Assembly: GCA_007115705.1 (NCBI GenBank)
Contig: QXEO01001565.1
Span: 2,724,230 to 2,788,229 of the forward strand
Direction: 5' to 3'
DNA: 64,000 bases
Source: Dactylis glomerata
Lineage: Eukaryota; Streptophyta; Magnoliopsida; Poales; Poaceae
Shown: in pieces, positions 9,915 to 19,568 of the stretch
How positions within the stretch are numbered: position 1 is the stretch's first letter
Layout of the letters: the number at the start of each line of letters is the position of its first letter
Notes under the pieces: generated by a model
Seen by the model: the letters and a program-made list of their open reading frames with translations, nothing else
Told to the model about the DNA's origin: nothing
The model's database searches: none
Translations under genes and position numbers: made by a program

Positions 9915-12386
9915 TCATTGCTTGGTTTTAGGTCCCCATTTTTCAATGGGTCCTCTTTTGTTAGCAACAAGGGTCTTTGGAACCCAAATAGACCAAGCAA
10001 TATAGCCATCATTTGGACCAACATATTTTGCATAAACATCACCATAATAATCACGAAATAAAACATAGTGAGGGTTAGCAATTCCCGCATGATCATCATG
10101 AGTGGCTTTGCCACCCACAATAGGATCCTTCTTTGCTTGTGCGGGTTTGGCCTTCTTCTTCTTGTTGTTCTTCTTCTTCTTCTTTGAGACATAGCCAATC
10201 CCCGTTTTATCACCGAATGCCTTTTGCTTACTCAAAAGGTCATTCAAGTTTTTCTCACCTATGGGAATGGAGGACTTGGCAAGCTCATCTTTCAACCTAG
10301 CATTTTCTTCAATAACATTTGCATGATCACAAGTAGAAGTAGAAGAACTAGGCACATTATTCTTAGTCAATTGAATTTGAAGTTGTTCATGTGACTTGGT
10401 AAGGATAGAGTGTTCACTTTTCAAGGCCTTGTGAGCCTTGTCAAGATCTTCTAAATCCTTAACAAGTATATCATGACCAACACCAAATTCAACCTTTTCC
10501 TTTATAAGCATTTTTACTTTAGCACGAGCATGATCTCGCTCTTTAATGAGTTTGGAAACAACTTCATTATTAGCTTCCTCAATGGAATCGAGCTTCTCTT
10601 CAAGAGTTGCTCGTTCCTCTTGCTCTTCTTCAAGAGACTCGGTTAGTGAGGCAATATCTTGAGCATATTCTTTTTCAAGCCTCATTTGTTCATCTAGTTT
10701 TTCAAGAGTTTTACCATATTGGCTCAATAGACGTTCAAAGTGAAGCTTGTGAACACCATCCACACTAGACACATAATCATCAAAAGCAACAATTTCTTTC
10801 TTTACTCTAAGACTAGCAAGATCATTCAAGGAAGCATCATTTGTCTTAGAGGAAGAGAAAGATGTGGGTGATACCTCAGAAGACTTGGCCATAAGGCACT
10901 TGACGTTCTTGAGAAGAGAGTCCTCATTGGGGGATTCAAAAAGTGATGTGGAGGAGGTGGAGGTGGTTGCCATTGCGGCCACCTCACTAGTTGTGGTTTC
11001 TTCTTCATCACTCTCACTTGCGGAGTACTCTTCTTGAGTCAAGAACACAAACTTTGGTTGTCTCTTCTTTGGTCCACCCTTCTTCACAAATGGCTTCTTG
11101 GATGGTGACTTGGTCTTGCTTTTGAAGATGAGCTTTCCACCATGGTCTTCTCTCTTCTCATAAGGGCACTCGGCAACAAAGTGGAATCTATCATTGCAAT
11201 TGTAGCAAGTCCTCACCCTTTGACCATTGTTGTCATTCCTTTGATAGCCACTTGACTTGCTTCTTCTTTGATTGTCTTCTTTAGCCTTGTGTGGATCAAC
11301 CCAAAAGGTTTTTCCATAGAAGGCCATGTGCTCATTGTACTCATGCCTTATGTCCTCGGGACACATCTCTAGTCTTGCTTCAATACTCGCTTGAAGAGGA
11401 ACCTCTTTCTCAACCACACTTGCTTTCAATGCAAGATTAGAGCTTCGTTGCATTCCTATGGCACGGGCACGGGCATCTTCCGCATTTTGTGCGGAAACCT
11501 TGTAGGCTTGAATCTCTTGCATCACTTGATTGGAGGTCATCTCATTGAAGATGTGCTTTCCTTGAACACTCTTTATATCCGCGGGCTCATATGGAGTGAG
11601 AGCAAGAATGTACTTCATCTTGATCCACTCATCATCAATATGGTGAGCACCGAGGTTCTTGAAGGTGGTAGCAATGGTCTTGAGTCTTCTATACATTTCT
11701 TGATGATCCTCACCATCCATCATGAAGAAACCCTCCGCTTGATTTGAGAAGGCAATATATCTTGTCTTCTTCATGCTCTCATTGCCAACAAAGACGTCGG
11801 AGAGTCCTTGCCAAGCATCTTTGGCGGTGGAGAAGTGTTGGATGTGAGGTAAGTCCTTGGGCCCAACGGCGACTTGAATCATGTGAAGAGCGGTAGCATT
11901 GAGTTGGCTATCGACCGTCTCTCTTCTTGTCATGTTGTGGGGGTCCACGGCCTTGAAACCTTCCTCAACGATCCTCCAAAGCTCGATGCAAGAACTGCGC
12001 ATATGAGAGATCATTTGATATTGCCATTGACCAAAGTTTAATGCATCAAGCTTAGGTGGATCACCTCTATGGTTAATATGAGGATGAGGAACCGGCGGGT
12101 CGGGTGAATACCAATGAGGGAATTCACCTTTCCCGTCGCCCTTGGTGGAAGACTTAGCATCGCCATTTTTGTCGGCACCCTCCTCATCTATCCCCACATT
12201 CTCCACTTGTGGAGTAGCGGGTTTTTCCGGAGGTGGAGAGGCATTAGTAGTTTTAGCTTGCATGAGTTGCGCTATCATTTCACGCAACTCACCTATTTGA
12301 GATGTCATGGAAGTCATGGATGATTCCATAGATTTGAACTCATCCATAGAGACTTGACCCGAGCCCTCTTTAGGTGGAGGATCCAT
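9915..12386 (-). CDS. Copia-A gag (823 residues) with UBN2-type capsid, zinc knuckle and long coiled coil
   Basis: ATG-started frame of 823 residues, the structural protein that forms the cytoplasmic particle and binds element RNA. The N-terminal 30 residues contain a short helix, followed by a Pro-rich linker. Residues ~100-320 are the Copia gag (UBN2-like) region, with LNFGQWQYQM and WRIVEEGF. A zinc knuckle CYNCNDRFHFVAECP lies near residue 400 in the C-x2-C-x4-H-x4-C pattern. Residues ~530-720 are a long Glu/Lys-rich coiled coil, followed by a Lys-rich stretch. A gag this long with a coiled-coil tail is typical of SIRE/Maximus Copia. It ends in KTKQ just before the protease frame. No stop interrupts it. 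Confidence 0.92.
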   Translation of the reverse strand: MDPPPKEGSGQVSMDEFKSMESSMTSMTSQIGELREMIAQLMQAKTTNASPPPEKPATPQVENVGIDEEGADKNGDAKSSTKGDGKGEFPHWYSPDPPVPHPHINHRGDPPKLDALNFGQWQYQMISHMRSSCIELWRIVEEGFKAVDPHNMTRRETVDSQLNATALHMIQVAVGPKDLPHIQHFSTAKDAWQGLSDVFVGNESMKKTRYIAFSNQAEGFFMMDGEDHQEMYRRLKTIATTFKNLGAHHIDDEWIKMKYILALTPYEPADIKSVQGKHIFNEMTSNQVMQEIQAYKVSAQNAEDARARAIGMQRSSNLALKASVVEKEVPLQASIEARLEMCPEDIRHEYNEHMAFYGKTFWVDPHKAKEDNQRRSKSSGYQRNDNNGQRVRTCYNCNDRFHFVAECPYEKREDHGGKLIFKSKTKSPSKKPFVKKGGPKKRQPKFVFLTQEEYSASESDEEETTTSEVAAMATTSTSSTSLFESPNEDSLLKNVKCLMAKSSEVSPTSFSSSKTNDASLNDLASLRVKKEIVAFDDYVSSVDGVHKLHFERLLSQYGKTLEKLDEQMRLEKEYAQDIASLTESLEEEQEERATLEEKLDSIEEANNEVVSKLIKERDHARAKVKMLIKEKVEFGVGHDILVKDLEDLDKAHKALKSEHSILTKSHEQLQIQLTKNNVPSSSTSTCDHANVIEENARLKDELAKSSIPIGEKNLNDLLSKQKAFGDKTGIGYVSKKKKKNNKKKKAKPAQAKKDPIVGGKATHDDHAGIANPHYVLFRDYYGDVYAKYVGPNDGYIAWSIWVPKTLVANKRGPIEKWGPKTKQ

Positions 12387-12420
12387 ACTCTTAGGCGGTT
12401 AAGCCCGAAATAAGAGCCGA

Positions 12421-12433
12421 GGCTCTGATACCA
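12421..12433 (-). other. Copia-A primer binding site (initiator tRNA-Met)
   Basis: On the minus strand this reads TGGTATCAGAGCC, the complement of the initiator tRNA-Met 3' end, two bases downstream of the LTR. Confidence 0.92.
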
Positions 12434-13146
12434 ATTGAACGGATCGTATGGGCACCTAGAGGGGGGGGTGAATAGGTGCTACTCAAATTTTAGTTCTTTT
12501 TCAATTTAGGCTTGACACAAAAGTAAATTCTCTAGATATGCAACTAAGGTGAATTTACCTATATGTCAACTAGCAAGCTAAACAAGATACAATAAGTAAA
12601 GGCAATAAAGGATAGAGGTAACCGAGAGTGGAGCACACAGAGACGCGGATGTAATTCCCGTAGTTCCTTCCTTTTTAGGGGAAGTACGTCTACGTTGGAG
12701 GGGTGTGGTTGCCACAAAGGCCTAACCAACGCCACAAAGGCTCACCCTATTCTTCGGTGCAAGCTTCCGCCACAAAGGCCTAGCTCACTTTCCACTAAGG
12801 GATTCCTCAAGGCAGAATCGGCCTTTACAATCTTGGGGCACGCATCCACAACCGAATTGGAGGCTCCCAAGCACAACACAATGTTGTCAAACAACAAGTA
12901 GCAATATATCAAATACACAAACAAGGTCTTGGGACAAAAGGGAACCCAAGACACAAGGGCCCTCAAGCAAATGAGAGGGGAAATCAAATCGCTTAGGTGA
13001 GGATGTAGATGATGGTCTTCTCCTTCGATTCTCCAAAGATCAAGAGCTTTGGTGGGTTGAGGGAGGAGATCTAGTTGATTTGGTGGCTCAACAATGGTGG
13101 TCTTCTTCTTTTTGGATGAGCTGCTCATTGGAGAAGAAGGTGGGGG

Positions 13147-13154
13147 TATTTATA
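13147..13154 (-). promoter_or_regulatory. Copia-A LTR TATA box
   Basis: TATAAATA on the minus strand, set inside an imperfect palindrome with G/C runs on both sides (about 13142-13160). It would start transcription near 13115-13125. Confidence 0.7.
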
Positions 13155-13191
13155 CCCCCCCAAAATATCTGACCGCTGCCAGCCAGGAAGT

Positions 13192-13367
13192 CCGGCTAAA
13201 GCCGGCCACACCGGCTAAAGCCGGCCTCACACCGGCTATAGCCGGCCTGAAATATCCGGCCCAGCCGGAAATAGCCGGACAAATAGCCGGTTGAGTCCAG
13301 AGGTGCAGAGCCCCTTCCGAAATCGGGCAGTCCGGCTATAGCCGGTCTGAGGACCGGCTAAAGCCGG
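13192..13367. repeat. Cluster of palindromic CCGGCT(A/T)AAGCCGG-type units upstream of the TATA box
   Basis: Five full 14-mers: CCGGCTAAAGCCGG at 13192, 13211 and 13354, and CCGGCTATAGCCGG at 13232 and 13332. Partial AGCCGG units lie between them. The second form is a perfect palindrome. The cluster lies just upstream of the TATA box in the transcription sense. Confidence 0.9.
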
Positions 13368-13584
13368 CCTTCCTGGCCAACTTTCATATGAAACCTTTCC
13401 CTGAGCTTATTTGCACCATTTCCTCGAGAATTTCCTTTGGGTAATGATAATTATCAAGTATAACTTAGGAAACCCAATATCTTGTGCTAGAACATAATAA
13501 AATCCTGCAAAGCATAAACACACATTAATAGATAATGTATTGTTAACAAACGCCAAAATCAATTAGGCGGGAAATGCTCTTTCA

Positions 13585-13788
13585 AAGTGGCACCCCAGAT
13601 TGAATTATAGCACGATGTCCTTAAGTTTAGCTCCAGGTGGAGCTAGCCTTCGGGTTCATATGGAGAACACGCTTCAACCTGCTCGAAGACTTGTTGCTAG
13701 GCTTCTAGAGGCGGATGCTGCGTTTTTCCGCGAGTATCATTATTTAGATCCTTTAGGCGTAGATGATTCTGACAACCCGATGTTGTAA
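13585..13788 (+). pseudogene. Antisense ORF of Tat-1, 5' part removed by Copia-A
   Basis: A plus-strand frame open from the Copia-A border to a stop at 13788 (67 codons), antisense to gag-protease. It includes the segments LAPGGASLRV and RRLVARLLEADAAFFREYHY, which look like real coding sequence (amphipathic, charged helix). Tat-lineage elements such as maize Grande are known to carry an extra antisense ORF between pol and the 3' LTR; this fits that position if pol has been lost. No function is known to me. The start is missing. Confidence 0.5.
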
Positions 13789-14077
13789 AGTGTGTGTGGA
13801 ACGCGAGAGATTATTTTTTTTCGCGACTATATGTCTGAAATTTATTCTCAAGGCGTATTTGTATGGTTCGTGCGTTTGCCGCATCTTCTCTTTGAAAGAC
13901 CCGTAAACTCGAATATGAGGAACGCTTTGTCTTTATTTATACTTTTACTGTAAGATACATGGGGTGACCCAAAAGATCCGGCTTGTGACCCGTGTTCTGG
14001 ATCTAGAGGGCATTGCCCCTGGAATAACTCGTGGCTTTTACGGCCTTTATTGTTCTACTCTATTGTCTTTATGATGC
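13789..14077. other. Tat-1 spacer between antisense ORF and protease
   Basis: AT-rich with an 8-T run near 13816. No gene seen. It takes the place where about 2.5 kb of RT-integrase would be expected. Confidence 0.6.
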
Positions 14078-17000
14078 TTATGTCGTCGTGTCTTTCCCAT
14101 TCTCTTCTACGCCTGTGTCTTCTCTTGATGTTCCTATTCGTGGCTTCTTCGTTTCGGGCTCCGCGGCGCATCCTTCGAGTAGCTTGACGCCTTCTGTAGT
14201 CGCGCTCTTTGCCTTTTCTGCATGGTTGGCTATTACGCCAAAATTTTGCGCCATCTTGTGGAATTCCCTGTCGCAGAGATCTGAAATTTCAAAGCGTCCT
14301 TTCACTGTGATTATTCCTTTTGGTCCTGGCATTTTAAGTACCAAATATGTGTAGTGCGGCACTGCCATGAATCGCGAAAACGCGGGTCGTCCGAGGATCG
14401 CATGATATTGTGATGGCCAGTCCATGACTTCGAAGTCTAGTTTTTTCCTTCTGTAGTTTTGTCGGTTGCCGAAGCAAACATTGAGTGCTATTCGACCCAA
14501 CGGGTAATTAGCACTTCCTGGTACGATTCCATGGAAGGAGCAATCTGTTGGCTTTAGGAATTCCAATGATATGTGCATTGCCCTGAGTGTTTTCGCGTAT
14601 ATCAGGTTAATTCCACTTCATGCGTCCATGAATATTCTGTCGACATCATACGCGCCGATTTGAGCTTTAAGTACCAGAGGCGCATTTCCTGGCCGAGGTA
14701 CTGTTATGGGGTGGTCCTCTCTGTTGAACTCGATTGGTTGTTCTGACCAATGCAGATATTCTGTTGTAGCTGGAGGCGACATGACTGCTAGATTGACTTG
14801 TCGAGTTATACTCTTTTCTTCTTTGTTCGACTTGGGCACAGGTTGTATCATTGCTGTAATGTGTCCTTTTGATGGGACGTACCCTTCGTCATCGTCGTCG
14901 TGTCCCTTGTTTTGCTGGTCTTGTCCTTGAGGAGCTCCGTTGTTTCCTTGCTGGTTTGTCGCGGGATTGTTACTACCTTCGAATCCTTGTCGCCTTGCCT
15001 CGGTTTGTTTGTTTATTGCTGCTTCTTGCAGCTTTAAGAATGTTGTGCAGTCTTTCATCGCGTGCCTTGATACTCGCTTCCCGTCGACGAATGCTGAATG
15101 TATATGACAAGGCCCGTTGATCATATCCTCTGGTGATGGGTTGTACTCTCTGGAATCTCTTGGTGGGAACTTCTTATACTCCTCTCTTCCGTAGCTGTGA
15201 TATCCCGAGCTTCTGCGGTCGTTTCCTTGATAACTGTTGTCTTTATATCCTGCGGCGACTTGGTTATGAGAGCCGTAGGTGTCGTAGTTTCGGGATCGTC
15301 TCCTTTGACTTCCGTATCTATTTCTTCTGTCGTCCTCTGGAGATCGCGTCCGTTTGTTGTTGCACGCATCTTCTCCATCTGCAAATCTGTTTGCTCTGTC
15401 CATGAGATCTGACACTATTTTTGGCTTGATTCTACCCATCTCTTCGACTAGGTCTCTTCGCCTTAATCCAATGATGAACGCGTCTATTGCTCTTTCGTCT
15501 GAAACTTCGACTGCTGAATTTTTGATGAGGCTCCATCTTTGGATGTATGCCCGTAGTGTTTCGTCGCGTTGCTGTACGCATGCCTTGACTTCTTCTATTG
15601 ATGCTGGCCGTTTGTACGTCGACCTGAAGTTGCTTGTAAATTGCTTTGTGAGGTCTTCCCAGCTTCCAATGGATTCTTTCTCTAGTTTGCTCAACCATGA
15701 CCTTGCTGCGCCGGTGAGGTGTAACTGCAAACTTTGCATTGCTGTCTCTTTGGTTCCTCCTAGTATTTGAACTGCTTGTAAGTAATCTGCGAGCCATGAT
15801 TGTGGTTCCTGTGATCCGTCGTATTTTTGCTGGTCATGAGGTAGCTTGAATCCCTTAGGAACTGGAGTGGTGCGAACCCTAAGAGTAAAGCACGATGCCC
15901 CCATCTCCTTTTCGTCGTTTTCATAGTCGCGCCTTTCATTTGGGGATCGCGATCTTCGAGTTCCACCGTGCTGTTTTGGTGATGGCGATCGAGATCGGTG
16001 TTTGCTGCTTCTATGCTGAGGACTATTGTGACGGCGAGGTGATCTTGCTTTGTGCGCTTCCTTGTGGTGATGTGCTTCTTCTCCTTTTGCTGATAGCTTG
16101 TGGTCCACCATATTGAGTCCGTTCAGTGCTGCTCTATGCATATGTTCTCTAGGATCTCCTGGACTTGGTCGAGTTGTAAGTAGATATGCTTGTGCTGCCA
16201 CTAGTGCTGCTTTAGGAGTTTTTGGTAGGATGTTTCCCTGCTCGTCGACCGATAGGAAGGACGAGTCGAGGTTTTTGGAAATACTTTGCCTGTTAGAATA
16301 CTCGAGGTTATCGTACCTTGAACCATGTCGACGATTTTTCCTTGCGTTGCGGTGTGATGCGTCGCTCCGTGCTTTTCGAGCAGCCTCGCTAGCTGCAATG
16401 GCTGAATCTTTTCTTCTTTGTATCTCTATCTTTTCCTTTGCTAGTTACTTTGCTTGTTGCCTTAGGGCGTAATGATACCCGAAAAGCATGTCTTTGCTGG
16501 AGCTGGATGGTATTGGTGTGCCGTGTTCTACGGCTTCTCTTATTATTTTCCATTCGTCGACTGATAGTCGAATTTTTTCCCTGGCTGTGAGGGATTCCAC
16601 TGTTTGTCCTTCTGCTAGGTGATTTGCTCCTCTGTCGATATTTGCTGGGTTTATCACTAGGTTGTTATTTTCATTGAATTCCTCTGAGTTGTCTCCCACA
16701 ATGGCGAGTACCTGGCACTGCTTGCCGATGTTGTTATTGAAGCTTGAGAAGATCGGGTCATCATCTTCAGAAAGCTCTAAACCTGTTTTCCATGTATCTG
16801 CTGAGTTGTCTGAGATATCGTTGAAGCAGATCGCGAGATCGTCGAGTTGGATTTCTGTATTGAAGTTATCCTTCGCTTTGCTGTCTTCTGCGATTTTTCC
16901 TTTTTGTACTTCTTCTAGGCTGACCGGCGAGTTTACCTCGCTGGAGGAGCCGTCGGAATACTCCATTATTTCTGTTGCTTCAGGCTCTTTTGCCGATGGA

Positions 17001-17143
17001 TCTTGTTTCGTCGGATCTGAAAGACGAGACGAACCCGACGGCCCGATGAGGATGCTCAGACTTCCGATGGTTAGTTCTACTTCTTTACTTCCGTTTACTT
17101 CTGAACTGCTGTTGGCTAAAAGCGAAAAAGCCGTCGAATTCAT
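14078..17143 (-). pseudogene. Tat-1 gag-protease polyprotein, two in-frame stops
   Basis: One frame runs from an ATG at 17143 to a stop at 14078, about 1020 codons, broken by TAA near 16445 and TGA near 14618. The N-terminal ~230 residues are acidic and Ser-rich. An Arg/Ser/His-rich stretch (RSPRR, SKHRSRSPSPK) lies at about 16020-15930. The capsid-like retrotransposon gag domain, with WLADYLQAVQILGG and WSKLEKES-type motifs, spans about 15820-15400. The C-terminal part has protease-like sequence: the region of the catalytic Asp (RIFMDA) is followed at once by the TGA, then DWPSQYHAILGRPAF, the usual C-terminal retropepsin ILGR motif. RT does not follow. With the stop at the active-site region, the protease is dead. 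Confidence 0.82.
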
Positions 17144-17161
17144 GATTCCAACGCCCAGAGT

Positions 17162-17179
17162 CCCCACGGTCGGCGCCAA
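17162..17179 (-). other. Tat-1 primer binding site
   Basis: On the minus strand TTGGCGCCGACCGTGGGG follows the LTR by one base. This form is typical of grass Tat/RIRE2-type elements. The exact tRNA is uncertain. Confidence 0.65.
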
Positions 17180-17180
17180 T

Positions 17181-17515
17181 TGACGAGGGTTAACTCGACA
17201 AATGTCCTAGATGAAGGACTTAGGATCGGGGAGATAGGGCGTTGAATGAACTCGAAGGTAAAGTTAGTCGAAATAAGTGTGTATCGAAAGTAAACTTGGG
17301 TGTTCAACCTGGCTTGCTTTCAATCTGCCCTACACCGTCCCCTCCTGGCCCCTATATATAGGTGGCCAGGTCTCGAGGATCGGGTAGGGTTCGATACAGA
17401 TTACAAATATCGACATACGGTAATAACTCGTATTCGACTATCATTACAATTGGGCCTAGCTTAACGGGCCTCAGGGGTACTCAACTAACGGGCTCTATTA
17501 ACTATACCCTTGTCA
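17181..17515 (-). repeat. Tat-1 5' LTR
   Basis: 335 bp. On the minus strand it starts TGACAAGGG and ends CCCTCGTCA, near-perfect terminal inverted repeats. It abuts the interrupted gag of Copia-B at 17516 (flank ACCAC). Confidence 0.8.
17353..17360 (-). promoter_or_regulatory. Tat-1 LTR TATA box
   Basis: TATATATA in the middle of the LTR, between G/C-rich flanks. Confidence 0.6.
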
Positions 17516-18258
17516 ACCACCGAGAGAGGAACTCGGCCGCGAGCAATCAACTGAGCACGCCGTTGCTCAAACTCTGGACGAAGCCGAGACAGGAACTCGT
17601 AGACTCGCTGAAACTCCAGATCAGACCTCACAGTCCTGCAACAGGGACAAGTACCACAGACAGCAGAGCGGAGAGAGTCAAGCTGGCGCCAAATAGTAGA
17701 ACTCTGTGTGTAGAACTCCTCAATACTGGAATCACCCTGCTGGAGAGCATGCTCCTGACGGACCATAGACAAATAGAGAGAGTCACCAGAGGGCTGATAC
17801 CGCTGGCGAAGATGATCCCACATCTCAGAAGCAGTAGGAAGAGCCATGAACTCAGAGGCAAACTGTGGCAGAACACTAGCAGTAAGAACAGCCGCAGCAC
17901 GAGCATCCTCATCACACCACTGAGTATAAGCAGTCTGAGCATCACGATAAGTGGAGAGAGCCTCAGAGAAATCCGCTACCTGCTGATCATAAGCATCAAC
18001 CGCAGCATCATCGGCGGTCTTGGCAGCGGCCCTATCAGCCTCAGAAGCATCAGCAGCCAGAACAGGTGGCGTCGGCGGCACAGGCGCCACTGGAGCAAGG
18101 GGGCGCGGCGGACAGGAGACCTCGCCACAAAGAACACCCCAAAGCCGAAGACCGCGCATGTGGACGCGCATGTGAGCGGCAAAGTCCGCATAGTTGGTAC
18201 CATCAAAGGTCAACGGACAGCGAGGAACAACAACATATCCCGACGAGGACGACGCCAT
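17516..18258 (-). CDS. Copia-B gag, N-terminal 248 residues (UBN2-type)
   Basis: Starts at ATG 18258 (MASSSSGYVV). Residues ~12-45 carry LTFDGTNYADFAAHMRVH, the usual Copia gag opening. An Ala-rich acidic linker follows, then the UBN2-like segment with MWDHLRQRYQPSG and SIEEFYTQ, and a CGTCPCC cluster near residue 205. The frame is open up to RGRVPLS, where Tat-1 interrupts it; further residues read from this frame belong to the Tat-1 LTR. No other lesion is seen in this part. The protein forms the element's particle. Confidence 0.85.
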
Positions 18259-18539
18259 GGTGGTACCAGCAAACTCTTCTCTTCTTCTTCTTTCTTCTTT
18301 TTTTTTTGGAAACTGAATCTGGATCTGGTCAACACTTACCAGACAGAGAGAAGGAGAGCGTCTGCCATAGTCACGAGCATAGACTCAATATACACGTTGA
18401 TTCCCTTTCAATTCAGCCAGCAGCAGGACGAGATTGATGAGATCCAAGCAATAGCCTGCCAGATCGGAGCAGTGCCGACCAATTCTGGGCGATGGCGACC
18501 AGAACCGAGCGACCACTTAGCAGATCGGGCAGCGGACGA

Positions 18540-18720
18540 GTCAGCTCGACCAGCACAGCCAGATCGTGAGCAGGTCGAGGACGAGCAGCTCGGGGCAGGC
18601 AGGACGGCGGCCAGGAAGAGGAACGGATCGCTGACCAGCTCGGCCAGATCGGGAGCAAGTCGAGGACGACCAGCTCGGGGCCGGCAGGACGGCGGCCAGG
18701 AAGGAGAACAGCGGCCGGCC
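18540..18720. repeat. Imperfect ~85-bp tandem direct repeat in the Copia-B leader
   Basis: The segment beginning near 18568 (gagcaggtcgaggacgagca...) recurs near 18653 (gagcaagtcgaggacgacca...) with few mismatches. It is GC-rich and lies between the primer site and gag. Confidence 0.7.
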
Positions 18721-18798
18721 AGAATGATAGCTACGCCGGGATGATCTTCGGCGGCCAGAAATCGTGGTGAGTTGCGATGTGCGGGAGCTAAACCTAGA

Positions 18799-18810
18799 GC
18801 TCTGATACCA
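18799..18810 (-). other. Copia-B primer binding site (initiator tRNA-Met)
   Basis: TGGTATCAGAGC on the minus strand, directly adjoining the LTR end CCCAACA. Confidence 0.9.
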
Positions 18811-18936
18811 TGTTGGGAATGGCAACTATCATTCACAAGGGGCCCAAAGGCCAATACATGTACAGGTGTGGGTAATATGCAAAGAGCCCCTTATACTACG
18901 GGGAAAACGCAAGAAGCAGACTATACATGTCTAACA
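18811..18936 (-). repeat. Copia-B 5' LTR
   Basis: 126 bp. On the plus strand it starts TGTTGGGAATGG and ends TCTAACA, so both ends fit TG...CA and share the TGTT(A/G)G inverted repeat. The right border is inferred from that symmetry. Confidence 0.7.
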
Positions 18937-19568
18937 ACGTATACATAACGGAATGTTGAATCGTGTGCCCAAAACATTAGGGTCGACCGCGTTTATTCTC
19001 CAAATAAGATATAATATTTCATCAGTCAACAACTATAAGTTCAGATGTAGTTAGAATCCCACCAAATTCTATTTTTGAGGTAATTTTTTAATCTCCTGTT
19101 CGAAAATCGACAAAACCTGAATGTAAAAATAAAAAGAGAGTGAAGAGGGATTTGGGAGCAATCAATAATACCGGCTAGGTAGTACCAACCAATCTAGCAA
19201 CCACGATACAGGAAGTTTGGTACTATTCAGACCATTCAAAAGAAAACAAATTAAACCAACAAAACGAAGAATGTAGATACTAAGGGCCCGTTCAGCGCAC
19301 AGGAATTTCATAGAAATTTTGTGGGATCATTTTCCTCTGGAATATTTTCCTGCATGTCTGTTCGCACCACAGGAATCCACCTAGCCCATTCCTAAGGAAA
19401 GTTAACCTCACTCATACTTTTTACAGAAAATTTAACATACAGTCGAACTGAAGGAACGCTAGGGGCAGAATTTTTCCTCTAAACCGGACAGATCACCCTC
19501 CCGTTCCTTTGTTTTTTATTCCTAGAGATTTGTTGTTTCCACTCAACTCTATTACTACATATATTTTT
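18937..19568. other. Unassigned spacer, possible substrate of the oldest insertions
   Basis: 632 bp with no ORF worth reporting. A 'gggcccgttcagcgcacagg' start near 19284 resembles one end of a grass hAT-type MITE, but I found no matching right end. This may be the only sequence here that is not part of a recognised element. Confidence 0.45.

Larger units (their letters stand above)
1..13584 (-). mobile_element. Copia-A: SIRE/Maximus-type Copia retrotransposon, 5' LTR to RNase H, split by NA1-a
   Basis: This is a Ty1/copia LTR retrotransposon on the minus strand. From right to left it has a 5' LTR (12436-13584), an initiator tRNA-Met primer site, a long gag, then protease, integrase, reverse transcriptase and RNase H in Copia order. 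The 3' end and 3' LTR lie outside the window. NA1-a (2584-9267) is inserted in the integrase with a perfect GAGGA duplication. Removing the insert and one duplication (6689 bp) restores a single pol frame. The long coiled-coil gag and the LTR start TGAAAGAGC suggest the SIRE/Maximus lineage; that assignment is inference. The element itself interrupts Tat-1 at 13585. Confidence 0.93.
12436..13584 (-). repeat. Copia-A 5' LTR
   Basis: 1149 bp. On the minus strand it starts TGAAAGAGC and ends GTTCA. It has a TATA box, a G-run near 12462-12469 and a cluster of 14-bp palindromes. A 128-residue ORF inside (minus, 12742-13128) is probably chance coding in the transcript leader. The right flank begins AAGTG. 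The partner duplication is outside the window. Confidence 0.9.
13585..17515 (-). mobile_element. Tat-1: partial Ty3/gypsy element of probable Tat lineage
   Basis: A minus-strand element with a 335-bp 5' LTR (17181-17515), a primer site, a long gag-protease frame with two stops, and a plus-strand ORF on the far side. Copia-A cuts it at 13585. RT, RNase H and integrase are absent between the protease and the antisense ORF (only about 290 bp), so it is either internally deleted or a non-autonomous form. It is itself inserted in the gag of Copia-B. The lineage assignment rests on gag organisation and the antisense ORF and is inference. Confidence 0.8.
17516..18936 (-). mobile_element. Copia-B: 5' end of a short-LTR Copia retrotransposon
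   Basis: From right to left: a 126-bp LTR, an initiator tRNA-Met primer site, a 540-bp leader with a direct repeat, and gag. Tat-1 inserted in gag, and the rest of Copia-B would lie left of the window. The very short LTR starting TGTTGGGAATGGC and the gag type are common among grass Copia elements. Confidence 0.82.

Noticed and set aside
13192..13367. Possible CRISPR-like spaced repeats
   Set aside because: Units are palindromic, only 14 bp, irregularly spaced and inside a plant LTR.
17362..18744. 460-residue plus-strand open frame
   Set aside because: It crosses the border between Tat-1 and Copia-B and runs antisense to the Copia-B gag and leader. Its composition (Arg/Ser-rich) is that of an antisense shadow.
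19284..19530. MITE of hAT type
   Set aside because: Only one end-like sequence is visible. I found no matching inverted end and no 8-bp duplication.
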